Assembly (NCBI GenBank): GCA_031551725.1
Contig: JAVBNF010000057.1
Coordinates: forward strand, 1 to 64,000
DNA: 64,000 bases
Direction: 5' to 3'
Source of the DNA: JAVBNF01 sp031551725
Lineage (GTDB): Bacteria > Bacteroidota > Bacteroidia > Bacteroidales > P3
A program made the translations under genes and the position numbers. The number at the start of each line of letters is the position of its first letter. The first letter of the stretch is position 1. Shown piece after piece: positions 18,254 to 25,330 of this stretch. The notes beneath the pieces were generated by a model. That model had not been told where the DNA came from. It made no database searches and saw only the letters and a program-made list of their open reading frames with translations.

Positions 18254-19086
18254 TGACGCTCGACGCTTGGATTGACGCGGCTTTAGCCGAAGATGTAGGC
18301 AGCGGCGACCATACTTCACTCGCTTGTATTCCTTCCGGAAAACAAGGGCGGGCGCAGCTTTTGGTAAAAGAAAACGGCATTTTGGCCGGCATCGACGTTG
18401 CAAAAAAAATCTTTGCAATGGTTGATTCTACAATCGTTTTCACTGAAAAAATGCACGATGGCGACCGCATTCAAAAAGGCGACATTGCGTTTGAAGTCTC
18501 CGGGCCGTCCATTTCGTTGCTGACTGCCGAACGTTTAGTGTTGAACGTTATGCAACGCATGAGCGGCATTGCCACGCAAACCCGCTATTATGTGGATTTG
18601 CTGCAAGGTTTAAACACCCGTGTTCTCGACACACGCAAAACCACACCCAACATGCGGATGCTGGAAAAGTTGGCCGTAAAAATCGGCGGCGGCGAAAACC
18701 ACCGTTTCGGTTTGTACGACATGCTGATGATTAAAGATAACCATGTGGATTTTGCCGGCGGCATTGAGCAAGCCATCCATGCGGCGCATGATTATTTGAA
18801 GAAAAAAAATCTCCATTTGAAAATCGAAATCGAAGTGCGCAACTTCGATGAACTTAATCAAGTGCTTGCTGTTGGCGGTGTCCAGCGGATTATGCTGGAT
18901 AATTTTTCACCCGAAAATCTAAAAAAAGCCGTTGAAGTCATCGGTAGAAAATACGAAACCGAGGCTTCCGGCGGCATTACCGATAAAACGATCCGCGCTT
19001 ACGCAGAAACAGGTGTTGACTTTATTTCCGTCGGCGCATTGACACATCATATTAAAAGTTTGGATTTAAGTTTGAAAGCGATTTAA
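18253..19086 (+). CDS. nadC: Nicotinate-nucleotide pyrophosphorylase (quinolinate phosphoribosyltransferase)
   Basis: NadC condenses quinolinate with PRPP to nicotinate mononucleotide in de novo NAD synthesis. The 277-aa protein has the family motifs TRKTTPNMRMLEKLAV, GGGENHRFGLYDMLMIKDNH, IEIEVRNFDE and EASGGITDKTIRAYAETGVD, and is of normal length. Its ATG overlaps the previous stop codon by one base and nspC starts 3 nt after its stop, so the genes form a tight operon. No nadA or nadB lies in the window. Confidence 0.97.
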   Translation: MTLDAWIDAALAEDVGSGDHTSLACIPSGKQGRAQLLVKENGILAGIDVAKKIFAMVDSTIVFTEKMHDGDRIQKGDIAFEVSGPSISLLTAERLVLNVMQRMSGIATQTRYYVDLLQGLNTRVLDTRKTTPNMRMLEKLAVKIGGGENHRFGLYDMLMIKDNHVDFAGGIEQAIHAAHDYLKKKNLHLKIEIEVRNFDELNQVLAVGGVQRIMLDNFSPENLKKAVEVIGRKYETEASGGITDKTIRAYAETGVDFISVGALTHHIKSLDLSLKAI

Positions 19087-19088
19087 TC

Positions 19089-20231
19089 ATGATTGATTTT
19101 TCCAAAATCCCTTCCCCTTGCTATGTTTTAGAAGAAACATTGCTGAAAGAAAATTTAACGCTTATCCGTCGTGTGAAAGAAGAAAGCGGTGCGAATATTA
19201 TTCTTGCCTTTAAAGGCTTTGCCATGTGGGGCGCATTTCCGATTTTGAATCAATATGGATTTTATCAAGCCACTGCAAGTTCATTGGCGGAAGCCCGCTT
19301 GGCAGTGGAGGAGTTGGGAAGTCCTGCACATACGTATGCACCTGCATATACGAACGATGATATTGATGAAATTGCAGCACTGAGCAGTCATTTAACATTT
19401 AATTCGCTCTCGCAATATGAGCGTTTTATTGAACGTGCAAAAAAAATAAACGCCACTTTGTCGTTTGGCTTGCGCGTAAATCCTGAATATTCGGAAGTGG
19501 CAACAGATTTGTATAATCCCTGTGCACCGGGTTCGCGCTTGGGAATTACCAGTGATAAATTACAAAATTTGCCGGAAGGCATCGATGGTTTGCATTTTCA
19601 CGCTTTGTGCGAATCAAATGCAAGCGAATTGAAAAAAGTGTTTGCGTCTTTTGAACAGCGTTTCGGCCATTTGATTCCGCAAATCAAGTGGCTGAACATG
19701 GGCGGCGGACATTTGATGACGCGCAAAAATTACGATGTTCAAGAATTGATTGATTTCTTAAAATCCGTAAAATCGAAATATCCGCATTTGGAGCTCATTT
19801 TAGAACCCGGGTCGGCCTTCGCATGGGAAACAGGTTATTTGGTGTCTACAATCGAAGATATTGTGGAAAATCACGGAACAAAAACAGCCATCTTAAATGT
19901 TTCTTTTACGGCGCACATGCCCGACTGTTTGGAAATGCCTTACAAACCCAAAGTTTTAGAAGCATTGCCGGAGCCAATAGAAGGCAAGCCAACCTATCGT
20001 TTAGGTGGAAACAGTTGTCTTTCGGGCGATTATATGGGCGATTGGTCGTTTGAAAAACCGCTGCAAATCGGCGACCGTTTAGTCTTTAATGATATGATTC
20101 ATTATACCATGGTGAAGACCTGCACTTTCAATGGCATCAAACATCCTTCGATTGGTATTTGGTCGGACGAAAGCGGATTCCACTTGCTGCGCGAATTCGG
20201 GTATGAGGATTATAAGAATCGATTGAGCTAA
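19089..20231 (+). CDS. nspC: Carboxynorspermidine/carboxyspermidine decarboxylase
   Basis: NspC is a PLP-dependent, alanine-racemase-fold decarboxylase that finishes the carboxyspermidine route to spermidine (or norspermidine), the usual polyamine route in Bacteroidota. In 380 aa the probable PLP lysine is Lys42 in ILAFKGFAMW. GLRVNPEYSEV, GLHFHALCESNASEL, NMGGGH, LEPGSAF and CLSGDYMGDW match the family. It starts 3 nt after nadC. The carboxyspermidine dehydrogenase partner is not in the window. Confidence 0.95.
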   Translation: MIDFSKIPSPCYVLEETLLKENLTLIRRVKEESGANIILAFKGFAMWGAFPILNQYGFYQATASSLAEARLAVEELGSPAHTYAPAYTNDDIDEIAALSSHLTFNSLSQYERFIERAKKINATLSFGLRVNPEYSEVATDLYNPCAPGSRLGITSDKLQNLPEGIDGLHFHALCESNASELKKVFASFEQRFGHLIPQIKWLNMGGGHLMTRKNYDVQELIDFLKSVKSKYPHLELILEPGSAFAWETGYLVSTIEDIVENHGTKTAILNVSFTAHMPDCLEMPYKPKVLEALPEPIEGKPTYRLGGNSCLSGDYMGDWSFEKPLQIGDRLVFNDMIHYTMVKTCTFNGIKHPSIGIWSDESGFHLLREFGYEDYKNRLS

Positions 20232-20234
20232 TAT

Positions 20235-20288
20235 TTAATCACAAAGGGCACAAAGAATCTTCGTGATCTTTGTGCCCTTTGTGGTTAA
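20235..20288. terminator. Long hairpin of CACAAAGGGCACAAAG words, bidirectional terminator
   Basis: The arms TTAATCACAAAGGGCACAAA and TTTGTGCCCTTTGTGGTTAA, each 22 nt with the adjacent GA or TC, pair with one G-T wobble across a 10-nt loop. The hairpin lies between the convergent nspC and DUF3089 genes. Its word is a recurrent Bacteroidota intergenic type. Confidence 0.85.
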
Positions 20289-20291
20289 CAA

Positions 20292-21284
20292 TTATCGTCT
20301 TCCAAAATACGCATCCACACGCATTTGTGCATTTGCGCGGAGATTGAAATAGTAGAATTGAAAATCTTGTCCGTGCAAAACACCTTTCGGGAAAGATCCG
20401 CCGGCATTGTAATAATCGTCCGGATTAATGGTTGAACAGCTGATCGTGCCTCTTGAATTGATTTGCGCATCGGCAAAACCCGATTTTACATCATAACCAT
20501 CTTTCGATGCTCTTTCGATGTAAGTGCCGAGATTCAACGACGAGTCCGCCAATGTTGTTTTACGCGTCCAAGAAAGCGGATTGATGGCGATGCCGATTCC
20601 GTCGGCCATTACCGGGTTTGGCCCGTCAATATTCACTGCTTCGGTATTGTAAGAAATAATTACTTTGGTATCATACGAAGTATCGGCAAATTTGATGGTC
20701 GGATTTTGATCCAAATATGTTTGAGTGATGTCATAACCAACCAAATACGCTGCCACCATGCGGTTGTAAATATCCGGACGTTGAACCAGATATTCTTTCA
20801 GAAAATACATCAACAAATTAGAGCCTTGCGAATGCGCCGCCAAAATAAACGGCCGTCCGTTGTTGTAATTATTGATATAATATTCAAATGCGGCATACAA
20901 ATCCGTGAGCGGCTCCTTGTGAAAAACCGCTTCTTTTTCAGCTACGCTTTTTTCCATAATCGCGAGGCTGCTTTGGCGGTAATAAGGGGCATACATATTC
21001 CCAACCGTTTCAAATGCAGTTGCTTGTCCTTCATACATAAACCTTGCGCCGGCACGATATTCTTCACTATTAATATCGGCAATCATTTCCGGCCCTGTAA
21101 AAACCGTCGGATATACATAAAATACATCCACGTCTTTTGCCGGATTGCTTTCGGTATAAATCCAATTGGACGATTTTGAATAATCCAGCGGATTTACTTT
21201 GTCATCGTCGTTTTTTTGTTTGCATCCTGCAAATAAAACGCCTGAGACTGCGGCAACAGAAAAGAATAAAATTGCTTTTTTCAT
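20292..21284 (-). CDS. DUF3089 alpha/beta-hydrolase lipoprotein (copy 1)
   Basis: This 330-aa lipoprotein of the DUF3089 family (alpha/beta-hydrolase fold, lipase-like) has a signal peptide ending FAGC (Cys20) followed by the acidic stretch KQKNDDD. The family features DVDVFYVYPTVF, APYYRQ and the nucleophile elbow LAAHSQGS are present; the serine in HSQG is the likely catalytic residue. Substrate is unknown. It is a tandem duplicate of the gene just upstream (21346-22332), with near-identical N- and C-terminal regions. No clear promoter was seen between the two, so they may be co-transcribed. Confidence 0.85.
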   Translation of the reverse strand: MKKAILFFSVAAVSGVLFAGCKQKNDDDKVNPLDYSKSSNWIYTESNPAKDVDVFYVYPTVFTGPEMIADINSEEYRAGARFMYEGQATAFETVGNMYAPYYRQSSLAIMEKSVAEKEAVFHKEPLTDLYAAFEYYINNYNNGRPFILAAHSQGSNLLMYFLKEYLVQRPDIYNRMVAAYLVGYDITQTYLDQNPTIKFADTSYDTKVIISYNTEAVNIDGPNPVMADGIGIAINPLSWTRKTTLADSSLNLGTYIERASKDGYDVKSGFADAQINSRGTISCSTINPDDYYNAGGSFPKGVLHGQDFQFYYFNLRANAQMRVDAYFGRR

Positions 21285-21345
21285 ATTTTTAGTTTTTAGT
21301 TATAATTTTTACAGAAATGCACATCGTTTTTTTTGTGGGATAAAC

Positions 21346-22332
21346 TTATCTTCTCCCGAAATATGCGTTCACGCGTTCTTGAGCATTTGCACGAAGATTG
21401 AAATAGTAGAATTGATAATCGTAAACATGAAAAACCCCTTTCGGGAAAGGCCCGCCGGCGGTATAATAATTATCCGGATTAACGGTTGAACAGCTGATAG
21501 TTCCTCTTGAATTAATTTGCGCATCGGCAAAACCGGAAGATCTGACATAACCATTATCGGTGCTAATATATGTTCCCAAATTTAATGACGAATCGGCCAA
21601 AGCGGTACTGCGCGTCCATGAAAGCGGATTGATGGCGATACCGATTCCATCGGCCATTACCGGATTTGCCCCGTCAATATTCACTGCTTCAGTATTGTAG
21701 GAAATAATTACTTTGGTGTCATACGAAGTATCGGCAAATTTGATTTCCGGATTTTGATCTAAATAATCCTTTGTAATATCGCAACCTATCAAATACGCGG
21801 CAACCATACGGTTGTGAATGTCCGGATGCTTCACAACATATTCTTTCAAAAGATACATCAAAAGCGAAGATCCTTGCGATTGTGCTGCCAAAATAAACGG
21901 TCGCCCGTTGTTGTAGTTGTTGATGAAATATTCAAATGAAGCCGTTAAATCCGTGAGTGGCTCTTGATGAAATATCGCTTCTCTTTCAGCTGCTGTTTTT
22001 TTCACAACTTCCAAACTGGCCTGACGGTAATAAGGTGCATACATGTTCCCAACTGTCTCATAAGCCGTTGCTTGTGAACTGTATATCAATTGCGCTTGCG
22101 ATCGAACTGCAGGATCTGTGACATCTGCAATCATGTTTGGTCCCATATAAACCGTCGGATATACATAAAACACATCCACGTCTTTAGTCGGATTGCTTTC
22201 GGTATGAACCCAATTGGACGATTTTGAATAATCCAGCGAAGTTACTTTGTCATCATCATTTTTGTCTTTGCATCCTGCAAATAAAACGCCCGATACTGCG
22301 GCAACAGAAAAGAATAAAATTGCTTTTTTCAT
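21346..22332 (-). CDS. DUF3089 alpha/beta-hydrolase lipoprotein (copy 2)
   Basis: A 328-aa paralogue of the neighbouring DUF3089 lipoprotein, with the same signal peptide and FAGC lipobox. The elbow here reads LAAQSQGSS, so the histidine before the serine is replaced by glutamine, while the serine and following glycine are kept. The middle region (TDPAVRSQAQLIYSSQ) has diverged most. A -7 box (TATTTTTG on the minus strand) lies at 22357-22364. The pair arose by tandem duplication; altered activity of this copy is only an inference. Confidence 0.85.
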   Translation of the reverse strand: MKKAILFFSVAAVSGVLFAGCKDKNDDDKVTSLDYSKSSNWVHTESNPTKDVDVFYVYPTVYMGPNMIADVTDPAVRSQAQLIYSSQATAYETVGNMYAPYYRQASLEVVKKTAAEREAIFHQEPLTDLTASFEYFINNYNNGRPFILAAQSQGSSLLMYLLKEYVVKHPDIHNRMVAAYLIGCDITKDYLDQNPEIKFADTSYDTKVIISYNTEAVNIDGANPVMADGIGIAINPLSWTRSTALADSSLNLGTYISTDNGYVRSSGFADAQINSRGTISCSTVNPDNYYTAGGPFPKGVFHVYDYQFYYFNLRANAQERVNAYFGRR

Positions 22333-22356
22333 ATTTTCCTATTTTAATTATTTTTA

Positions 22357-22364
22357 CAAAAATA
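22357..22364 (-). promoter_or_regulatory. DUF3089 copy 2 promoter, -7 box TATTTTTG
   Basis: The minus-strand TATTTTTG matches TAnnTTTG, 24 nt before the start codon. The -33 element is not clear. Confidence 0.5.
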
Positions 22365-22441
22365 CGTGTTTTTCCGCAAAAATAACTGTCGATTTGTAAA
22401 AATTAAGTGCAAAAACGTAAAAAGCTTTCGTTTTTTGGTAC

Positions 22442-23767
22442 TCAAATTTCAATAGATGAAATTATTTTTTGTGTGTAATCGGCTAAAAATAAAGGGATAT
22501 TCAACAAATTTCCATCTTGTTTAAGATTTTTCTGTGAAAAACGAATGCGAATCTTCGGATTAAATTTTTCTTGATAAATCATAAAACTTTTGCTTTTCAC
22601 ATTTTCTCCCGATTTTACTTCAATCGGAATAATTTCATTTTTATGTTGAAGAACAAAATCGACTTCCGAAAGATTTCCCGAAGACCAGTAGCGAAGCGTA
22701 TTTTCATATTGATTAATCAGGCTTTGCAAGACAAAATTCTCGGCCAAACTTCCTTTAAATTCTGAAAACAAACTGTTCTCATCCGCAAATATTCCCGGGT
22801 CTAAATTTGCCAGGTTTCTCAACAAACCCACATCCAATAAATATAATTTAAAAGCCGACAAGTCATCATACGCTGATAATGGAATTGCGGGTTTCGTATT
22901 TCTCAACACACGATAAACCAATCCTGCATTGATTAACCACAAAAGAGCATCTTCATAATCTCTTGCACGCGCGCCGGGTTTTACAACTTGATAAATGAAT
23001 TTTTTATTCTCTTTTGCCAATTGCGAAGGGATTGATTTCCAAATATAGCCCGTTTTCGGAATGTCTTTTATTTCTGCGTATTTTGAAAAATCGAGTAGAT
23101 AAGCATTCGATATAGCTTGTAATACCTTTTCAACTTTCTGTAAATCTCTCGTTTCAATCAATGTTGTTGCGGCTTCCGGCAAGCCTCCGGAGATCAAAAA
23201 TTGCTTAAATTCATTCGTCAACTGATCAAAAAACAAGTCCGGAAGTGCTTCCTGCATGGAGAATTTTTCCAAATATTCATGTAATGCCGGATTTGCAGCA
23301 GACAAAAATTCGGAAAATGATAACGGATAAATATTCAGGAATTCAACCTTACCTACCGGGAAAGACACGCCTTGATGCGCCAAAGCCACGCCCAATAATG
23401 AGCCTGCAGATGCAATTGTATATTCCGGCGCGTTTTCGCAAAAATACTTTAAACTATTCAACGCATTGCTACATTCTTGAATTTCATCAAAAATAATCAA
23501 TGTTTTTTCAGGTAAAATCGCTTTCCCATGCACTGTCTCCAAGTTTTGCAAAATAAGTGCAACATCTTTGTCTTTTTCGAAAAACTGCTTTAGCTGCGGA
23601 CGTTCATCGAAATTAAAATAAGCAATGTCATCAAAATATGCGTGCCCAAATTGTTTTAATATCCATGTTTTTCCAACTTGTCGTGCCCCTTGCAAAATTA
23701 GAGGTTTCCGATTTTTTGCATTTTTCCACGCCAAAAGATGGTCAAAAATTGCTCTTTTAATTTTCAT
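22442..23767 (-). CDS. AAA ATPase with DUF4143 / PD-(D/E)XK-like C-terminus
   Basis: A 441-aa protein of the common but poorly understood AAA_14/DUF4143 ATPase family. Walker A is GARQVGKTW with Lys33, Walker B is LIIFDEIQE, and ASAGSLLGVAL is the sensor-like segment. The C-terminal part contains SEVDFVLQHKNEIIPIEVKS, an Asp...Glu-x-Lys arrangement as in PD-(D/E)XK nuclease folds. The cellular role is unknown. It has its own -7 box (23805-23812). Confidence 0.85.
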   Translation of the reverse strand: MKIKRAIFDHLLAWKNAKNRKPLILQGARQVGKTWILKQFGHAYFDDIAYFNFDERPQLKQFFEKDKDVALILQNLETVHGKAILPEKTLIIFDEIQECSNALNSLKYFCENAPEYTIASAGSLLGVALAHQGVSFPVGKVEFLNIYPLSFSEFLSAANPALHEYLEKFSMQEALPDLFFDQLTNEFKQFLISGGLPEAATTLIETRDLQKVEKVLQAISNAYLLDFSKYAEIKDIPKTGYIWKSIPSQLAKENKKFIYQVVKPGARARDYEDALLWLINAGLVYRVLRNTKPAIPLSAYDDLSAFKLYLLDVGLLRNLANLDPGIFADENSLFSEFKGSLAENFVLQSLINQYENTLRYWSSGNLSEVDFVLQHKNEIIPIEVKSGENVKSKSFMIYQEKFNPKIRIRFSQKNLKQDGNLLNIPLFLADYTQKIISSIEI

Positions 23768-23804
23768 TTTGTCAATTTTTATATTATCATCACAAAATCA
23801 ACAA

Positions 23805-23812
23805 CAAAGATA
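23805..23812 (-). promoter_or_regulatory. AAA/DUF4143 gene promoter, -7 box TATCTTTG
   Basis: The minus-strand TATCTTTG matches TAnnTTTG, 37 nt before the ATG. Confidence 0.6.
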
Positions 23813-23842
23813 CTAAAAAGTTTTTGTTTTGCCAAATATTCC

Positions 23843-23919
23843 CACGAATAATTGGAATTTTAACACATTTTTGGCACGAATAATTGGAAATTCAACACAT
23901 TTTCGGCACGAATAAATTT
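23843..23919. repeat. 32-bp direct tandem repeat, about 2.4 units
   Basis: Units at 23843-23874 and 23875-23906 share CACGAATAATTGGAA, then ACACATTTT and GG with few differences. A third partial copy, CACGAATAAATTT, runs into the stop codon of the nucleosidase gene at 23918-23920. Confidence 0.75.
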
Positions 23920-24484
23920 ACGAACGTTTGTACATTTCGTCGAAAAACAACTGCAATCCCTTATTTCCCTCTATCAACCATTCTTCCCAACCTTTTATGG
24001 AGTTTTCGCCGATAATATCAGAAACGTATTTAACAGCAACCATCGGAACACCCAGCAATTTACAAACCTGAGCAATCCCAACAGCTTCCATATCGAACAC
24101 ATCACCAATGGTATCGAGGCGTTCGGTTACAAAAGAGTCGCCGGAATTGCAAACAAAGCGTTTTTCATCGGGAAACAAATAAGCATATTTTTCCAATTCT
24201 TCCGCAAAGGAAAATATGTACGGCATTCCTAAAGGTTCGGATACTTTTTCGATTTCGCGGTCGGCAAATTTATCACATACCAAAATATCACCAAGTTTAT
24301 GATCCACACTTCCGGCCGTTCCCATATTGATAACCAAGTCGGGCTGATGCTGCAAAATGGCTTGATACGTATGCATGGCCGCATTTACTTTGCCAACGCC
24401 GGTTTGGCATTGCACAACTTCGGCATTTTTCAATGCAATGTTTACTTTTTCCTGTTCGATTGCGTGAGCAACTAAAATTTTCAT
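23918..24484 (-). CDS. MTA/SAH nucleosidase-like phosphorylase-superfamily protein
   Basis: This 188-aa member of the nucleoside phosphorylase superfamily is closest in motifs to 5'-methylthioadenosine/S-adenosylhomocysteine nucleosidases. It has INMGTAGSVDHKLGDILV, the ribose-binding FDMEAVGIAQV (Met-Glu pair) and a catalytic-type Asp in VKYVSDIIGENS. It is about 40 residues shorter than typical MtnN, mainly in the N-terminal third, so substrate assignment is open; futalosine hydrolase is an alternative. It lies 13 nt downstream of nth in the same direction, probably in one transcript. Its stop codon lies within a partial tandem repeat unit. Confidence 0.75.
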   Translation of the reverse strand: MKILVAHAIEQEKVNIALKNAEVVQCQTGVGKVNAAMHTYQAILQHQPDLVINMGTAGSVDHKLGDILVCDKFADREIEKVSEPLGMPYIFSFAEELEKYAYLFPDEKRFVCNSGDSFVTERLDTIGDVFDMEAVGIAQVCKLLGVPMVAVKYVSDIIGENSIKGWEEWLIEGNKGLQLFFDEMYKRS

Positions 24485-24497
24485 AGATTGTTTATTT

Positions 24498-25130
24498 TTA
24501 TTCGGAAAAATATTGGCACCATTTCGTTAATCCGCATTCTTCGCATTTGGGTTTACGGGCAATACACACGTATCGTCCGTGCAGAATAAGCCAATGATGA
24601 GCGGTAGGAACCAATTCGGCGGGAAACAGTTTCATCAGTTGTTTTTCGGTTTCGAGCGGCGTTTTTGCATTTTGCGAAAGCCCTAAACGCGCCGACACGC
24701 GGAACACATGCGTATCAACCGCAAAAGCGGGTTTGTTATAAATTACGGAAGCGACAACGTTCGCTGTTTTTCGTCCAACGCCGGGCAGTTCCTGCAACAA
24801 ATCTACATCCGACGGAACCTCATCTTTGAAGCGTTCATGCAACATCTGCGCCATTCCGACAAGGTTTTTGGCCTTGTTGTTCGGATAGGAAATTGAACGA
24901 ATGTATTCAAAAACTTCTTCGGGTTCGGCTTTTGCCAATGTTTTGGGCGTAGGATATTTTTTAAAAAGAGCAGGCGTGGTCATATTCACACGTTTGTCCG
25001 TGCACTGCGCCGCCAAAATGGTTGCGACCAATAGTTCATAGGGATTATGATAATGAAGCTCCGACTCGGCCACGGGCATGTTTTCCTGAAACCAAGCGAT
25101 AATATGTTTCACACGGGTTTTTGCCGTCAT
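24498..25130 (-). CDS. nth: Endonuclease III (DNA glycosylase/AP lyase)
   Basis: Nth removes oxidised pyrimidines and cleaves AP sites in base-excision repair. The 210-aa protein has the helix-hairpin-helix LQELPGVGRKTANVVA with catalytic Lys121, Asp139 in VDTHVFRVSARLGL, and the [4Fe-4S] loop C-x6-C-x2-C-x5-C in CIARKPKCEECGLTKWC near the C-terminus. All catalytic positions match E. coli Nth with a shift of one. A -7 box TATATTTG precedes it on the minus strand. Confidence 0.97.
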   Translation of the reverse strand: MTAKTRVKHIIAWFQENMPVAESELHYHNPYELLVATILAAQCTDKRVNMTTPALFKKYPTPKTLAKAEPEEVFEYIRSISYPNNKAKNLVGMAQMLHERFKDEVPSDVDLLQELPGVGRKTANVVASVIYNKPAFAVDTHVFRVSARLGLSQNAKTPLETEKQLMKLFPAELVPTAHHWLILHGRYVCIARKPKCEECGLTKWCQYFSE

Positions 25131-25150
25131 AAAAAAGCGTTTTTAAACAG

Positions 25151-25158
25151 CAAATATA
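25151..25158 (-). promoter_or_regulatory. nth promoter, -7 box TATATTTG
   Basis: The minus-strand TATATTTG matches TAnnTTTG and lies 20 nt before the nth ATG. Confidence 0.6.
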
Positions 25159-25184
25159 CGAATTTTTTTGAAGACCGGAAAATA

Positions 25185-25250
25185 GTAAGACGTGTAAGAC
25201 CGTAAGACCGTAGTATCTTACCATCTTACACGTCTTACCATCTTACGGTC
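25185..25250. repeat. GTAAGACGTGTAAGA word-repeat hairpin
   Basis: GTAAGACGTGTAAGA (25185-25199) is exactly reverse-complemented by TCTTACACGTCTTAC (25224-25238), with extra CCGTAAGACC and CCATCTTACGG words around. The words match those at 14218-14320. It probably terminates the 25331-40312 transcript and lies just upstream of the nth promoter. Confidence 0.75.
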
Positions 25251-25330
25251 TGATGCGTAACGTACCATCACTCCAACCGCCATCGCGTTGATTTTGCCGG
25301 AAGTGATAGAGCTTGTCACCTAAAAGCAAT
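25243..25330 (-). pseudogene. Possible remnant of a protein C-terminus
   Basis: On the minus strand, directly after the stop of the 1711-aa gene, a protein-like frame reads KLLLGDKLYHFRQNQRD and then GGWSDGTLRIRP before a TAA that lies in a GTAAGA word. It has no start codon and I do not recognise the family. It may be the surviving tail of a deleted gene, or chance. Confidence 0.25.

Noticed and set aside
20463..21179. 238-codon plus-strand frame opposite DUF3089 copy 1
   Set aside because: Antisense shadow; the equivalent frame is broken in the paralogous copy 2.
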